Positions 55,627-64,000 of a stretch of 64,000 bases of DNA are shown one piece after another. The first letter of the stretch is position 1. The number at the start of each line of letters is the position of its first letter. The translations under genes and the position numbers were made by a program. The stretch is from contig CAZMUM010000016.1 of the NCBI GenBank assembly GCA_964569385.1, positions 1 through 64,000 on the forward strand, given 5' to 3'. Origin of the DNA: JAADHX01 sp964569385. Its GTDB lineage: Bacteria > Actinomycetota > Acidimicrobiia > Acidimicrobiales > Poriferisodalaceae. The notes under the pieces are model-generated. The model was not told the origin of the DNA and did no database searches. It saw nothing but the letters and a program-made list of their open reading frames with translations.

Positions 55627-58050
55627 CTACGGCACAACGGTGAACTCTTCAATGGCACCAAGGACCATGGCGTTGGCTCCGTTGCCGCTCGGGCCCACCG
55701 TTGAGATTCTCACTGAGATCGTGCCGTTGTACGCGACGAACGTCGTTGTGATCAGCCCTTCACCGTCGCCACCGAGTTCGAAACGGTCGACCACCAACGA
55801 CGGGTCGTTGACGGTTCGAACTGCGACGTCGATGCTAAGGGTCGGGCCAACTATCAGGGCGGTGCGGCAGCCAAGCGAGACGGTGCTGCTTGAGAACCCG
55901 AAGGCTCCCCGAGCCGCCGACTCCGAATCGTGCAGTTCGAATCTGACCTGAACGCTGGTCCCGTCATATTCGAACGCATCGCGCTCCACCGTTAGAACCG
56001 TCGAGTTGTCGAAGAAATATTCGTTGGCGAAACACTCGTCGACCCCCGCCATCGGCGATGGGTCTTCGGGACCCGCCGCAACCGGAGCAAACCCGCCAAG
56101 CCCATCAAGGACACCCTGCCGTTGGCTATCAAACAGCCTTGTATCGACCCCACCTAGAGGTCCGAGGCCCGGCGCCGGGCCTGAGGGTCCGGTGACACTC
56201 ACTAGTTGGTCGGGAGTCCAATAGGACTCGCCAACAACGGGAAACACATCGAGGTTGTAATCCTCATCTGATCCTTGCCCAAAGTCGCCTCGGTGCCAGA
56301 AGCTCGTCACCCTCATCGGAACCGCAGAGCCGTCTGGGCCCACTCCAAGTTCTGGATCCGGAATGAGAGCCAAAATCTGGTTGCCCTCGACATGTATGCG
56401 AGCTGCGCTGTCGATAGCCGTAAAGTTCGGACCTTCGGTCACGTTCAGCCCAAGCACACCGTCGCGGCTAGTTATCTCGTAACGAATATCGCTTTGGTCC
56501 CATGTGTCGTAGGGGAACGCACCGCCAGCGATGTAGTTGTCGCCAGGAGCGTTATCGCGATCGAACACAAAGGCGTACTGATAGATCTTGGTCGGGTCGC
56601 TAGCAACGTCGCCGTCAAACTCGGCGACCACCATCACAAACGGACCATCGTAGGTAGCCCCGCCACAAAGGGTCTCGCCGGCGCCGGCAGCTCCACACGG
56701 CAGCAGCTGATCCAACTGCGGCCCAAGAGGATTAGGCATCCACCAGGCCTGCCCGATGGCGAGTAAGTCGGTCTCGCCCTCAGAGGCTTTCGTCTGACGG
56801 CCATTGCTATGAGTCGACTCGTTGCCCGAGCCGGTTCCGAAGAGCAGCTCGGCGACCGCCTTGAAAGGATCGATCTCATCGCCTCCTGCCGCGAACGCTG
56901 AGGAACCGTCGATGATCCGATCGACGCCAGGCCCAGCAACGATCGATGACTCGCTCGGTCGAGCATCGATTTCGTCGATGACGTCTGCAGCCGTCCGGTT
57001 GAACGCAGCCAGGCGCTTTTTGCGAAGCTGGTTGATCTGGGCTGCGCTGGCCTCTTCGCCAAGATCTTCGAGGTCAAATGATGCCTCGACAGCCAAGTTC
57101 GCCGCTCGAGCCACAGTGCGTTGCAGGGCACCAACGAGTTCTTGTGCGCCTTCGGCCGAGACTTCACCTGAAATCAACGATTCTTTCAGGGCCGTCAGTT
57201 TTCGATTGGCGTCACTGATGATGGCAACCGTCGACATACCGGAGTCGTAAAGCGAGATGATCTCGTTCGATTCGGCCCCGATCATTTCCATCGAGGCAAC
57301 AGTGAAGTCGTGCGTCGTTTTCAGAAAGTCGAGCACGGCCGCGACCGGGCCCGCGTATTTGGCGACACTCCTAAGGGCTACAGAACTACCAACACGTGAA
57401 CCGTACTTCTCACCCACCTCGAGGACCACATTGGCCGCCGTACCGACAACTTGCCCGCCCGCCTGGAATGCACGCCCTTGGTCAATGGAATCGCTTACTG
57501 CATCCCCTTCCGCCACAAGAAAGTCGACGACTTCTTGAGTGTCAGAGCGCGGTGCCTGTGCACTAGCGAACCCCAACACGCTTACGAATTCCGACCTCAA
57601 TACCCACACTCCGAGCTGAGTGGCTGCCAGGTCAGGGTCCTCATCTTCGAACAACCGAGCCGCGAAGAATCCATCACCAGACTCGACCAGTTCAGCGCCG
57701 ATCGTTGCCGGAACGACCACAAGATGGTCAGCGCCTAGAGCTGTTCTGGCTGCGTCGACTGTTTCGTCATAGGTTGCTTGCTGTTCGATCACCTCAACTG
57801 AGAAAGGTGCGTCAGCAACAGCCACTTCAACGAAGGTGGCCAGCGCCAACGAAGACGGCACCCACAGGGTGATCGGCCCCTCGAAACCCTCATCGGCCAC
57901 CTCGTCGGGGTTCGACCCAGCATCGACGCTCGAGGTCGAGGAGGTCTGATCGGCAGCACTCGACGTTGCCGGTCCGTCGGTGGTCTCACTTGAGCTACAG
58001 CTAGCAGCAACGAGGCAAATCAACACGATGGCCGAGAGTGTCTTCAACAT
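55627..58050 (-). CDS. Large lipoprotein of unknown function
   Basis: An 807-residue lipoprotein with lipobox VAASC (about residue 17) and a strong AAGGAG ribosome binding site. After a Ser/Thr linker comes a predicted alpha/beta domain with a helical stretch (residues 200-380), then a beta-rich C-terminal half with acidic loops (FDGDVASDPTKIYQ, DRDNAPGDNY) of the kind that bind calcium. I do not recognise a family. It converges on the BTAD regulator with 19 bases between stop codons. Confidence 0.75.
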   Translation of the reverse strand: MLKTLSAIVLICLVAASCSSSETTDGPATSSAADQTSSTSSVDAGSNPDEVADEGFEGPITLWVPSSLALATFVEVAVADAPFSVEVIEQQATYDETVDAARTALGADHLVVVPATIGAELVESGDGFFAARLFEDEDPDLAATQLGVWVLRSEFVSVLGFASAQAPRSDTQEVVDFLVAEGDAVSDSIDQGRAFQAGGQVVGTAANVVLEVGEKYGSRVGSSVALRSVAKYAGPVAAVLDFLKTTHDFTVASMEMIGAESNEIISLYDSGMSTVAIISDANRKLTALKESLISGEVSAEGAQELVGALQRTVARAANLAVEASFDLEDLGEEASAAQINQLRKKRLAAFNRTAADVIDEIDARPSESSIVAGPGVDRIIDGSSAFAAGGDEIDPFKAVAELLFGTGSGNESTHSNGRQTKASEGETDLLAIGQAWWMPNPLGPQLDQLLPCGAAGAGETLCGGATYDGPFVMVVAEFDGDVASDPTKIYQYAFVFDRDNAPGDNYIAGGAFPYDTWDQSDIRYEITSRDGVLGLNVTEGPNFTAIDSAARIHVEGNQILALIPDPELGVGPDGSAVPMRVTSFWHRGDFGQGSDEDYNLDVFPVVGESYWTPDQLVSVTGPSGPAPGLGPLGGVDTRLFDSQRQGVLDGLGGFAPVAAGPEDPSPMAGVDECFANEYFFDNSTVLTVERDAFEYDGTSVQVRFELHDSESAARGAFGFSSSTVSLGCRTALIVGPTLSIDVAVRTVNDPSLVVDRFELGGDGEGLITTTFVAYNGTISVRISTVGPSGNGANAMVLGAIEEFTVVP

Positions 58051-58196
58051 GGTTTACTCCTTAACGAAGCACCGTCATCTATCCGTCATCGACCGGTCGC
58101 ATGGCGGTGATACCTAGTGCCCGATGAGGCTGCGCTGACGGCATCATCATGACTAGGCGTGGGAATCTCTGCGGGCGGCGCGTGGTTGTTCTTCAC

Positions 58197-58922
58197 ATGC
58201 CAGATGCAACCGAACAAGTCCGTATCGAGCCCAACCCAAAGTGGATTCGGGGCGCACGGAACGGCCGAACCATTGTCGACAGCCGCAACGCGCAATTCGT
58301 GTGGGAGCACAGATATCACCCGGCCTGGTACTTCCCCGCCTCCGAAGTACACGGCGAGCTCGTGAAAAACGGCGAGACGTTCGACTCAGACCGACTAGGA
58401 GTTGGCACGCGGTACGACCTCGTAGTCGACGGCGAGACCATACCCAATGCCGCACGGCGCCACCTCGACTCCGACGCGGCCCTACGCGACCTCGTGGGTA
58501 TCGAGTGGAGTGCAATGGACACGTGGTTCGAAGAAGACGCCGAAGTATTTGTGCATCCGAGAGACCCCGCTACGCGCATCGACGTGTTGCCTTCGTCGCG
58601 TCACATCAAGATCAGTCTGGATGGTGAGGTTCTGGCCGATACCTACAAGGCCAGCATCTTGTTCGAAACTGGGTCACCGCCCCGCTACTACATCCCCAAG
58701 GTCGACGTCGAAATGCAGTTCCTCACACCGAACGACGTCTCGACTGGATGCCCATACAAGGGTTTTGCCACTTACTGGAATGTGGAAGTTAACGGCAACA
58801 CGCACAACAACTTTGTGTGGAGCTACCCGATGCCACTGCCTGAGTCGGCCGGAATCGCCGGCAAGTTGTGCTTCTACAGCGAGAAGGTCGATGTCGAGAT
58901 CGATGGCGAACTTCTGTCGTAA
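58197..58922 (+). CDS. DUF427 family protein with two tandem domains
   Basis: A 241-residue protein with two DUF427 units: the first up to about residue 100 (PSPKWIRG-like PNPKWIRGARNG, then HPAWYFPASEV), the second from about 115 (SRHIKISLDGEVLADT, then CPYKGFATYWNVEV). Cys-Pro-Tyr-Lys-Gly is the family signature. Function is unknown. ATG 58197 is used because homologous N-termini begin near here; ATG 58149 is possible. It precedes the racemase by nine bases. Confidence 0.85.
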   Translation: MPDATEQVRIEPNPKWIRGARNGRTIVDSRNAQFVWEHRYHPAWYFPASEVHGELVKNGETFDSDRLGVGTRYDLVVDGETIPNAARRHLDSDAALRDLVGIEWSAMDTWFEEDAEVFVHPRDPATRIDVLPSSRHIKISLDGEVLADTYKASILFETGSPPRYYIPKVDVEMQFLTPNDVSTGCPYKGFATYWNVEVNGNTHNNFVWSYPMPLPESAGIAGKLCFYSEKVDVEIDGELLS

Positions 58923-58931
58923 CATCGCCAG

Positions 58932-59621
58932 ATGAAGACAATCGGATTGTTAGGCGGGATGAGCTGGGAAAGCTCAATCGAGTACGAACGGATCATCAAC
59001 GAAGGCGTGCGCGAACGCCTCGGCGGGACCGCCTCGGCCGACCTGCTGATTCGCAGCTACAACTTTGCTGCAATCGAGGATCTTCAAGCGACCGGTCAGT
59101 GGGTCGCGGCCGGTGAGTTGCTTGCCGCTGATGCAAAGCAACTCGAAGCTGGCGGAGCCGACTTCATTTTGTTGTGTACGAACACCATGCATGTTGTGGC
59201 TCCAGCCATCGAAGCCGCCATCGGCATTCCGTTCCTGCACCTTGCCGACACGACGGCCGCCGCTGTAACGGCGGCTGGAATCGAAACTGTTGCGCTCCTC
59301 GGAACTCGATACACCATGGAAGAGGACTTCTATCGTGGTCGTCTCGAGAGCCATGGCCTCACGGTTGTTGTTCCAGACGAACCCGACATCTCGGTGGTCC
59401 ACGACGTGATCTATCAAGAACTGGTGCGCGGTATCGTCAACCCTGACTCGAAGCGCCGATACCTTGAGGTGATCGTTCGTTTGACCGAGCGTGGCGCTCG
59501 CGGGGTGATTGCAGGCTGCACCGAGATCGAGCTGCTTATCGCAAGTTCCGATATCGAGCTTCCGTACTTCCCGACAGCAAGACTCCACGCCAAAGCTGCC
59601 GTCGACGCGGCATTGGCCTAA
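58932..59621 (+). CDS. Aspartate/glutamate racemase family protein
   Basis: A 229-residue PLP-independent racemase. The two catalytic cysteines are C82 (CTNTMH) and C196 (AGCTEI), and the N-terminal IGLLGGMSWESS is the family start. It should interconvert D- and L-aspartate or a related amino acid. Likely co-transcribed with DUF427. Confidence 0.92.
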   Translation: MKTIGLLGGMSWESSIEYERIINEGVRERLGGTASADLLIRSYNFAAIEDLQATGQWVAAGELLAADAKQLEAGGADFILLCTNTMHVVAPAIEAAIGIPFLHLADTTAAAVTAAGIETVALLGTRYTMEEDFYRGRLESHGLTVVVPDEPDISVVHDVIYQELVRGIVNPDSKRRYLEVIVRLTERGARGVIAGCTEIELLIASSDIELPYFPTARLHAKAAVDAALA

Positions 59622-59636
59622 ACGCGAGGACTATTC

Positions 59637-59711
59637 ATGCCCACCAGCGAGGACATCAAACTGGCCCTTGACAGCGGGGTCGGGTGTCGCGAAGTTCATC
59701 GCTGCGAATAG
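59637..59711 (+). pseudogene. Truncated N-terminus of a BolA-type gene
   Basis: A 24-residue frame, MPTSEDIKLALDSGVG then CREVH, followed at once by a stop. It starts with GAGGACTATTC-ATG 15 bases after the racemase stop. The pattern MPT-EDI-x-AL-x-SG-x-GC-x-VH is that of BolA-family N-termini, in which the conserved core should follow. The sequence beyond about 59700 bears no BolA resemblance. I read this as a gene cut off by insertion or recombination. Confidence 0.5.
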
Positions 59712-60014
59712 ATCTGCGGTGCCCTTGGGTTTGTAATGGGTCGTTGTCTTGTTGCGACCGGGTGTCATCAACAATCGCCTCGATCACCGACCGAGCCCTG
59801 GCTGTTTCACCGACGGACCACCACTTCGGCTTCCAACAGCCAGATCAGCAATGGCTGTCACATCGTCAGTGCGTTACGTTCCTCTTGGATGTTCAGAGAA
59901 CGGGCGTCATTTCGTATCTGGATCGAAAGTGCGTTGCGTTGTGGTGGCTGGATCCGATGAGCAACTTCCGATGGTTCTGACAACTAGAGTTCTCGTTTCT
60001 AGCGCCGGGGGCTC
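59712..60014. other. Non-coding stretch beyond the BolA remnant
   Basis: About 300 bases without a convincing gene. It contains a loose direct repeat (GTGCGTTACGTT near 59870 and GTGCGTTGCGTT near 59930). GC content appears lower than in the racemase operon. No integrase, attachment-site pair or transposon end is visible. Confidence 0.4.
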
Positions 60015-60896
60015 TTACTGCTGCGGCCCGTACGAGATTAGACGGGTGTTCCCCAAGCCGATGGTGTATCCGCCGAAGGGGTTCGTGTCGACATCCGCGA
60101 TACCTATCTGTGAGTGACTTGGTGGTTCATAGGATCCGAAGTTGGGAACAGCGCCAAAGGCTGTGGTCCTACCAAGACGTTCAATAAGCCAGTATCCGTT
60201 GGGGTGGGTCGCCATTCCTACCACTTCGCCGTCGGGGATGCCGCGGGATGGGAGACCACCCAGATATAGAGCATCGCCAAAAGCGAATACGCCGCCATCA
60301 CTGCCTATCAGCCAGTAGCCATCGCCAGTAGGAGTAGAAACGATGTCAACAATGGCCGAAGATGGGACTAGCCCGAGGCCGGGTAACGAGCCATGATATT
60401 TGGCTTCGCCGAATGCGAATACACCACCATCTTCGCCCACTATCCAGTAGCCGCCAACGCCGCGGGTCACAGAGAACCCGGTGATCGGACTGACTAGTTT
60501 CACTCCCAATTCAGGAATCGATCCGCTGAAGGGAGCACCAAACAGCGCAAACACGCCACCGTCGGAACTCAGTGCCAGTAACCCACCGTGACTATCTGTC
60601 GCATCGACAATCGGGAAAACGAGCCCGAACTCGCCTAGATCGCCAACAACGTTGGCGACGTTCTCGAACGGTAGCGAACCAATTTCGATCCCGAAAATCT
60701 CGCCATCTGCTCGGACTGCCCAGGCAGAGTCTGCGGTGCTGGCAAACCCGCGAGTCCCCGGGGGCAGTTCATCGGCCATCGCGAGCACTTCTGTAGGGGC
60801 CGCTTCCATGGCTGCGGTTTCCGTGGCTGCCGCCTCGACTCCGCCTACTAGCCCGGCAGCCACAACAGCAACGATGGAGAGCCTTATAGCCAGATA
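60015..60896 (-). CDS. Secreted GYW-repeat protein
   Basis: A 293-residue secreted protein with a signal peptide (MYLAIRLSIVAVVAAGLVGG) and about five beta-propeller-like units, each with GYW-(I/L)-x-(G/E)-x-DGG-V-(F)-AFG (GYWIVGEDGGVFAFG, GYWLIGSDGGVFAFG). The same unit makes up the C-terminus of the upstream metalloprotease. Its ATG lies inside the 3' end of that gene (overlap of 13 bases), so the two are translationally coupled. The open frame begins five codons earlier at 60911. Confidence 0.78.
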   Translation of the reverse strand, partial: YLAIRLSIVAVVAAGLVGGVEAAATETAAMEAAPTEVLAMADELPPGTRGFASTADSAWAVRADGEIFGIEIGSLPFENVANVVGDLGEFGLVFPIVDATDSHGGLLALSSDGGVFALFGAPFSGSIPELGVKLVSPITGFSVTRGVGGYWIVGEDGGVFAFGEAKYHGSLPGLGLVPSSAIVDIVSTPTGDGYWLIGSDGGVFAFGDALYLGGLPSRGIPDGEVVGMATHPNGYWLIERLGRTTAFGAVPNFGSYEPPSHSQIGIADVDTNPFGGYTIGLGNTRLISYGPQQ

Positions 60897-63004
60897 CATG
60901 ACCCCGAACACCTCGCAATCGATCCATCCGACCGGAGTAGCCGGTAGTTGTTTCCGTTGCTGTAGCGGTCGATCTCAACAATGTTAGTTGAGCTAAGCCC
61001 GCCTCTGTATGGCGCGGAGCCAAACGAGTACACACTGCCGTTGGAGCGAACAATCCAGTATCCGGTGCCAGCCTTGTTGGTTTCGATGGAAACTGCATCT
61101 CCCACCGACAACCCGAGGCCGGGAAGAGATCCGTAGAACCCGGCGGAACCGAAGGAGAATACGCCACCATCAGACCCAAGCAGCCAGTAGCCGTTTCCTT
61201 GCGGTCGGGCGACGATGTCGACGATGTTTGTAACTGAAATTCCAAGCCCCGGTAGCGACCCGTAGAAGCCTGCGGAGCCGTAGGCAAAGATTCCGCCGTC
61301 CTTCGAGACCATCCAGTATCCACTGTTCGTTGAGTTGGTCATTGCCACGATTGGTTGTGTGAGGTTGAGATTCGACGAGTCACCGTAAAAGGCTGCCCCA
61401 TATCGCTTGATTTGACCTTGATCGGTCACAATCCAGTATCCACCCCACGGATCGTTGTCCTCAATGTCTACGACGGAACCGAGAATTGGGCCGTCCGAGG
61501 GGTCGCCATGGAACGGAGCGCCGCCATGAGCGATTACGTCCCCGAATCCGCTTACAGTCCAGATCTTTAGGGTATTCGTGGTGAACGAGGAGATCCCAAC
61601 GAAGGTCGTTTGAGCAGTTCGGTAGCTCGCTACCGTGTACATCTGATCCCGCATCGTGCGCGCGTTGTCCTCGATCGCCGACCCTGTGGTCCACCCACCA
61701 AAGCTCACGGAAGGATTCGAGAAGTACATGATCCGGACACAGTCCGGGCACTGCTCTTCGCTCCATCCCGCATTGATGGTTCCCTTGTTCGCGCTGACGC
61801 TGACTTTGCCGCGGGAGTACGACGAGAATCCGCCCGGAGGGTTGGTGAAGGTGAGGTCGTGACCATTGCCAAAGTTGTGGCCCAACTCATGGGCGTACGT
61901 TAACTCGCACTCGAAGAAACATCCCGCATCCATGACAACGTAGGCTTCAGCACTGGCTAGCGGTCCGGGTTGGTATCCGCTTGCCTCGGCAGCACCCATA
62001 TCGTCCGAAATGAATATGACGAGGTCAGCACCGAGGCGATCCCGCTCGTTTGATACATCGTCTAGAACGCCATCGCTCACGTCTTCCAGGGGGGCGAGCG
62101 CCCCGTTGATCGTCGGGCCAGGCCAGTTCGTGTTCGCCTGGTAATACCCGATCACCTTGATGCGGGCTGGAACCTGCGAGTTGAGCATCGCTAAGTTCAG
62201 CATCGCTGTCTCAGTCATGGACAGGGCCATGAACTGGTGTCGAGCCGCACCCCAACTCACCGAGTTTCTATCTGCGATCTCTGCGATCGCTTGGGAATCG
62301 TAGGCCACGAGCAGATCAATCTTGGGTGAGCCTGGACCCCCTGTCGAGGTGAAAGCAGCTGCTGGAGCGCGATCGTTGTTAGTCGGCGGCTCCGAGGCCC
62401 GCAGCTGTGCCCGATCGGCTCGAAATTGAGCCTGCTCCTCACGCCATTCGGGTTGGCGGTCGTCGGCTGATGCCGGGTCCAACTCCGCAACGATCAAATT
62501 CCCGTCGCCCCCTACAGCGTGGATTCGAATATGGGAATCACCGTTGTTGGCGGTCCCGCCATCCAGGATTATCTTGAGCGTGATTGTGCCCTCAACAACA
62601 GCGGCCCCAAACCATCCTTGTCGCCCATCGCTCAGTTTGACGTTCCCAGCAAGAGAAGCTGTAGACGAACTCAGATCATCGACCAGGGTAGGGCTCAGTT
62701 CAGCGTCGACATCGTCGAAAACCCTGACTGATAGAGCCGCCTTACCGTCTGGTGTGAAACGACCAGCGAGTTCCAACACATCCACTGACAACTCTGCGAC
62801 GGAGTCAAGCCCGCCCGAACGGCGAATAACGATTCCTTCTCCGAATGAGGCCGACTCAGACACCAACTCGGCCGCAGCTGCCCGGCCGAGCGGTTGAACC
62901 GAGCTAACCGCCAGGTCCAAGGACTCGGCGGCCTCTGCGGCTACTGGTACAACCCCCGTCGAAACTAGTGCCACCACAATGAGCGACATGACAAATGCAC
63001 GCAT
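60884..63004 (-). CDS. Secreted M12B/reprolysin-like zinc metalloprotease with C-terminal GYW repeats
   Basis: A 706-residue exported protease. After the signal peptide (MRAFVMSLIVVALVSTGV, cleavage near AEA) there is a propeptide-like region of about 190 residues, then the catalytic domain with the zinc motif HELGHNFGNGH near residue 372, which has the third zinc ligand of the metzincin type. Five GYW units follow (GYWIVTDQG, GYWMVSKDGG, GYWLLGSDGG, GYWIVRSNG). ATG 63004 has GGAGG six bases upstream; the frame to 63103 is rejected. Divergent from a LuxR-like regulator. Confidence 0.88.
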   Translation of the reverse strand: MRAFVMSLIVVALVSTGVVPVAAEAAESLDLAVSSVQPLGRAAAAELVSESASFGEGIVIRRSGGLDSVAELSVDVLELAGRFTPDGKAALSVRVFDDVDAELSPTLVDDLSSSTASLAGNVKLSDGRQGWFGAAVVEGTITLKIILDGGTANNGDSHIRIHAVGGDGNLIVAELDPASADDRQPEWREEQAQFRADRAQLRASEPPTNNDRAPAAAFTSTGGPGSPKIDLLVAYDSQAIAEIADRNSVSWGAARHQFMALSMTETAMLNLAMLNSQVPARIKVIGYYQANTNWPGPTINGALAPLEDVSDGVLDDVSNERDRLGADLVIFISDDMGAAEASGYQPGPLASAEAYVVMDAGCFFECELTYAHELGHNFGNGHDLTFTNPPGGFSSYSRGKVSVSANKGTINAGWSEEQCPDCVRIMYFSNPSVSFGGWTTGSAIEDNARTMRDQMYTVASYRTAQTTFVGISSFTTNTLKIWTVSGFGDVIAHGGAPFHGDPSDGPILGSVVDIEDNDPWGGYWIVTDQGQIKRYGAAFYGDSSNLNLTQPIVAMTNSTNSGYWMVSKDGGIFAYGSAGFYGSLPGLGISVTNIVDIVARPQGNGYWLLGSDGGVFSFGSAGFYGSLPGLGLSVGDAVSIETNKAGTGYWIVRSNGSVYSFGSAPYRGGLSSTNIVEIDRYSNGNNYRLLRSDGSIARCSGSCIWL

Positions 63005-63051
63005 ATGTATCCTCCACAAACGTCGATCCACTAAAGGTGCAGGGTTTTGGC

Positions 63052-63069
63052 GGCAGAAATATGACAGGA
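63052..63069 (-). promoter_or_regulatory. 18-bp motif shared with the I36 operon promoter
   Basis: Reads TCCTGTCATATTTCTGCC on the minus strand, 48 bases upstream of the metalloprotease start. It matches the motif at 12675-12692 at 16 of 18 positions in the same orientation relative to the downstream secreted-protein gene. Confidence 0.5.
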
Positions 63070-63198
63070 ATGAAGCCTGTGCCTTCTGGGGTAGCGATAT
63101 CACACCTGCTCCGGAAGGACATCCGGTACATCGCCTGATTTAATGCCCTAGAATCGGGGCGACGAATATGGTTCCGTTGCAAATGCTACGGTTCAGAG

Positions 63199-63939
63199 AT
63201 GGTGGACGCTACAAGCCGTGTTCAGTTGCTTTCTACTGCGCAGCTCGCTGAATACATCTCGATCGAGATAGTGAACTGTCATCGCCTAGGTGTGCTTCCC
63301 GGCGACATCGACGAGCCGTGGACGAAAGAGTTTCACGACCGAGCAGTCGTAACATACAGGCGGGGCCTACCTGATTGGTACATCGACCGACTGGCAGTCC
63401 AAATTGCGGATGCTGTGACTGCAATCCAGTTGATAGCAACAGCGAGTCCGATCACTCTAGACTTCACTCAGTTTGTATCAAACGCATCGCGAGCGTTCTG
63501 TCCTAACGCGAAACGTCGTTCACTGATGGCGACACTCCCACGGCCGGATCGGCCAGAAGTCGCATTGCCCGGCCTGGCCCACATTGAAAATTTGGCCACA
63601 CTCGTTTCGCGGGATGGCGCGTTGATATCGATGCACGCGATGGCAGACGCTCGTAGAGAAATCGCAACGCACGCGTTTGGCGTTACGACCGACGAGATGT
63701 ACGTCGCTGATCACGTATCACGCGGTATCAGGCGTATCGATATCGCTGTCGCTCTAGTGATTTCAGAGCGTTCCGTTTACCGATTGCAGCAATCGTTCAC
63801 AAAGAAGCTCCGTAAAACAAACTTTCCTAGCGCATTGAGAGCAGCATCGGACGCTGGACTATTCCCATCGACAGCCAAGGGCTCAGACCGATTCGGGCCC
63901 GAAATCTCTCTAGTTCATCCTCCCGCCGTAAAGCGCTAG
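63199..63939 (+). CDS. LuxR-like regulator, intact homologue of the split regulator
   Basis: A 246-residue regulator. The N-terminal region contains DIDEPWTKEF near residue 34, the middle HIENLATLVSRDGA near 145, and the C-terminal HTH reads RIDIAVALVISERSVYRLQQ near 195. All three segments have counterparts in the split regulator at 13024-13702, which shows the latter once was one protein. No receiver or ligand domain is recognised. It is divergent from the metalloprotease operon, its most likely target. 61 bases remain to the window end. Confidence 0.78.
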   Translation: MVDATSRVQLLSTAQLAEYISIEIVNCHRLGVLPGDIDEPWTKEFHDRAVVTYRRGLPDWYIDRLAVQIADAVTAIQLIATASPITLDFTQFVSNASRAFCPNAKRRSLMATLPRPDRPEVALPGLAHIENLATLVSRDGALISMHAMADARREIATHAFGVTTDEMYVADHVSRGIRRIDIAVALVISERSVYRLQQSFTKKLRKTNFPSALRAASDAGLFPSTAKGSDRFGPEISLVHPPAVKR

Positions 63940-64000
63940 CGCACGAGTGGTGTGTAGCGGCTTCAGTGTGGGCGGCTTGTCCTCGTTGGACTTTGGTGAT

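Overview
The window reads as a chromosomal segment of a high-GC actinobacterium, most likely a member of the Acidimicrobiia (Ilumatobacter-like). This placement is inferred from a WhiB1-like protein beside a PdtaS-type histidine kinase, a DUF3107 protein, the actinobacterial phosphomutase/DUF3090/SCO1664 trio, an F420-type FrhB homologue, an AfsR/BTAD regulator, frequent GTG starts and tight ATGA/GTGA start-stop overlaps. I found no rRNA, tRNA, CRISPR array, transposase or prophage gene.

Layout. 0.1-9.8 kb: an acyl-CoA dehydrogenase, lipoproteins, an FrhB-like flavoprotein, a serine hydrolase coupled to a malonyl-CoA-synthetase-like ligase, a family 5 uracil-DNA glycosylase and the phosphomutase/DUF3090/SCO1664 operon. 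9.8-15.3 kb: an accessory stretch with an operon for a secreted I36-type inhibitor, a secreted protein and a lipoprotein, another lipoprotein, and two broken LuxR-like regulators, one of them split exactly at a nine-base C tract. 15.3-20 kb: a four-gene BMP/nucleoside-type ABC importer. 20-33 kb: housekeeping genes (etfBA, lipid kinase, GDPD, whiB1-like, MBL hydrolase, PdtaS-like kinase, a pair of ArsA/Get3-like ATPases with DUF3107, amidase, mrp and a divergent SufR-like regulator). 33-40 kb: a complete System I cytochrome c maturation operon, ccmABCDEFGHI, including a 58-residue ccmD. 40-52.4 kb: class E sortase, DUF5317, TetR, an Ada-AlkA fusion divergent from ogt across a perfect 16-bp inverted repeat, an MmyB-like regulator, CobW GTPase, amidohydrolase, universal stress protein, a duplicated-repeat secreted protein and an acyl-CoA-dehydrogenase-like protein. 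52.5-59.6 kb: a 1021-residue ATPase/BTAD regulator, an 807-residue lipoprotein, DUF427 and an aspartate racemase. 59.6 kb to the end: a 25-codon remnant of a BolA-type gene marks what looks like the edge of a second accessory segment, carrying a secreted M12B-type metalloprotease, a companion repeat protein and an intact LuxR-like regulator homologous to the broken one at 13 kb.

The most interesting signal is the link between the two accessory segments. Both carry regulators of one family (SER-x-x-YR helix-turn-helix) next to secreted proteins, and the promoter regions of the I36 operon and of the metalloprotease share an 18-bp motif with 16 identities. One regulator is switched out of frame by a homopolymer tract, which suggests a phase-variable secretion-related regulon, although a sequencing error in the tract is not excluded. 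Other points worth checking are a Get3-like ATPase lacking the P-loop lysine, the Ada/Ogt palindrome, a 33-bp tandem repeat between mrp and its divergent SufR-like regulator, and a family of intergenic hairpins with a shared CCGCAACC lead.
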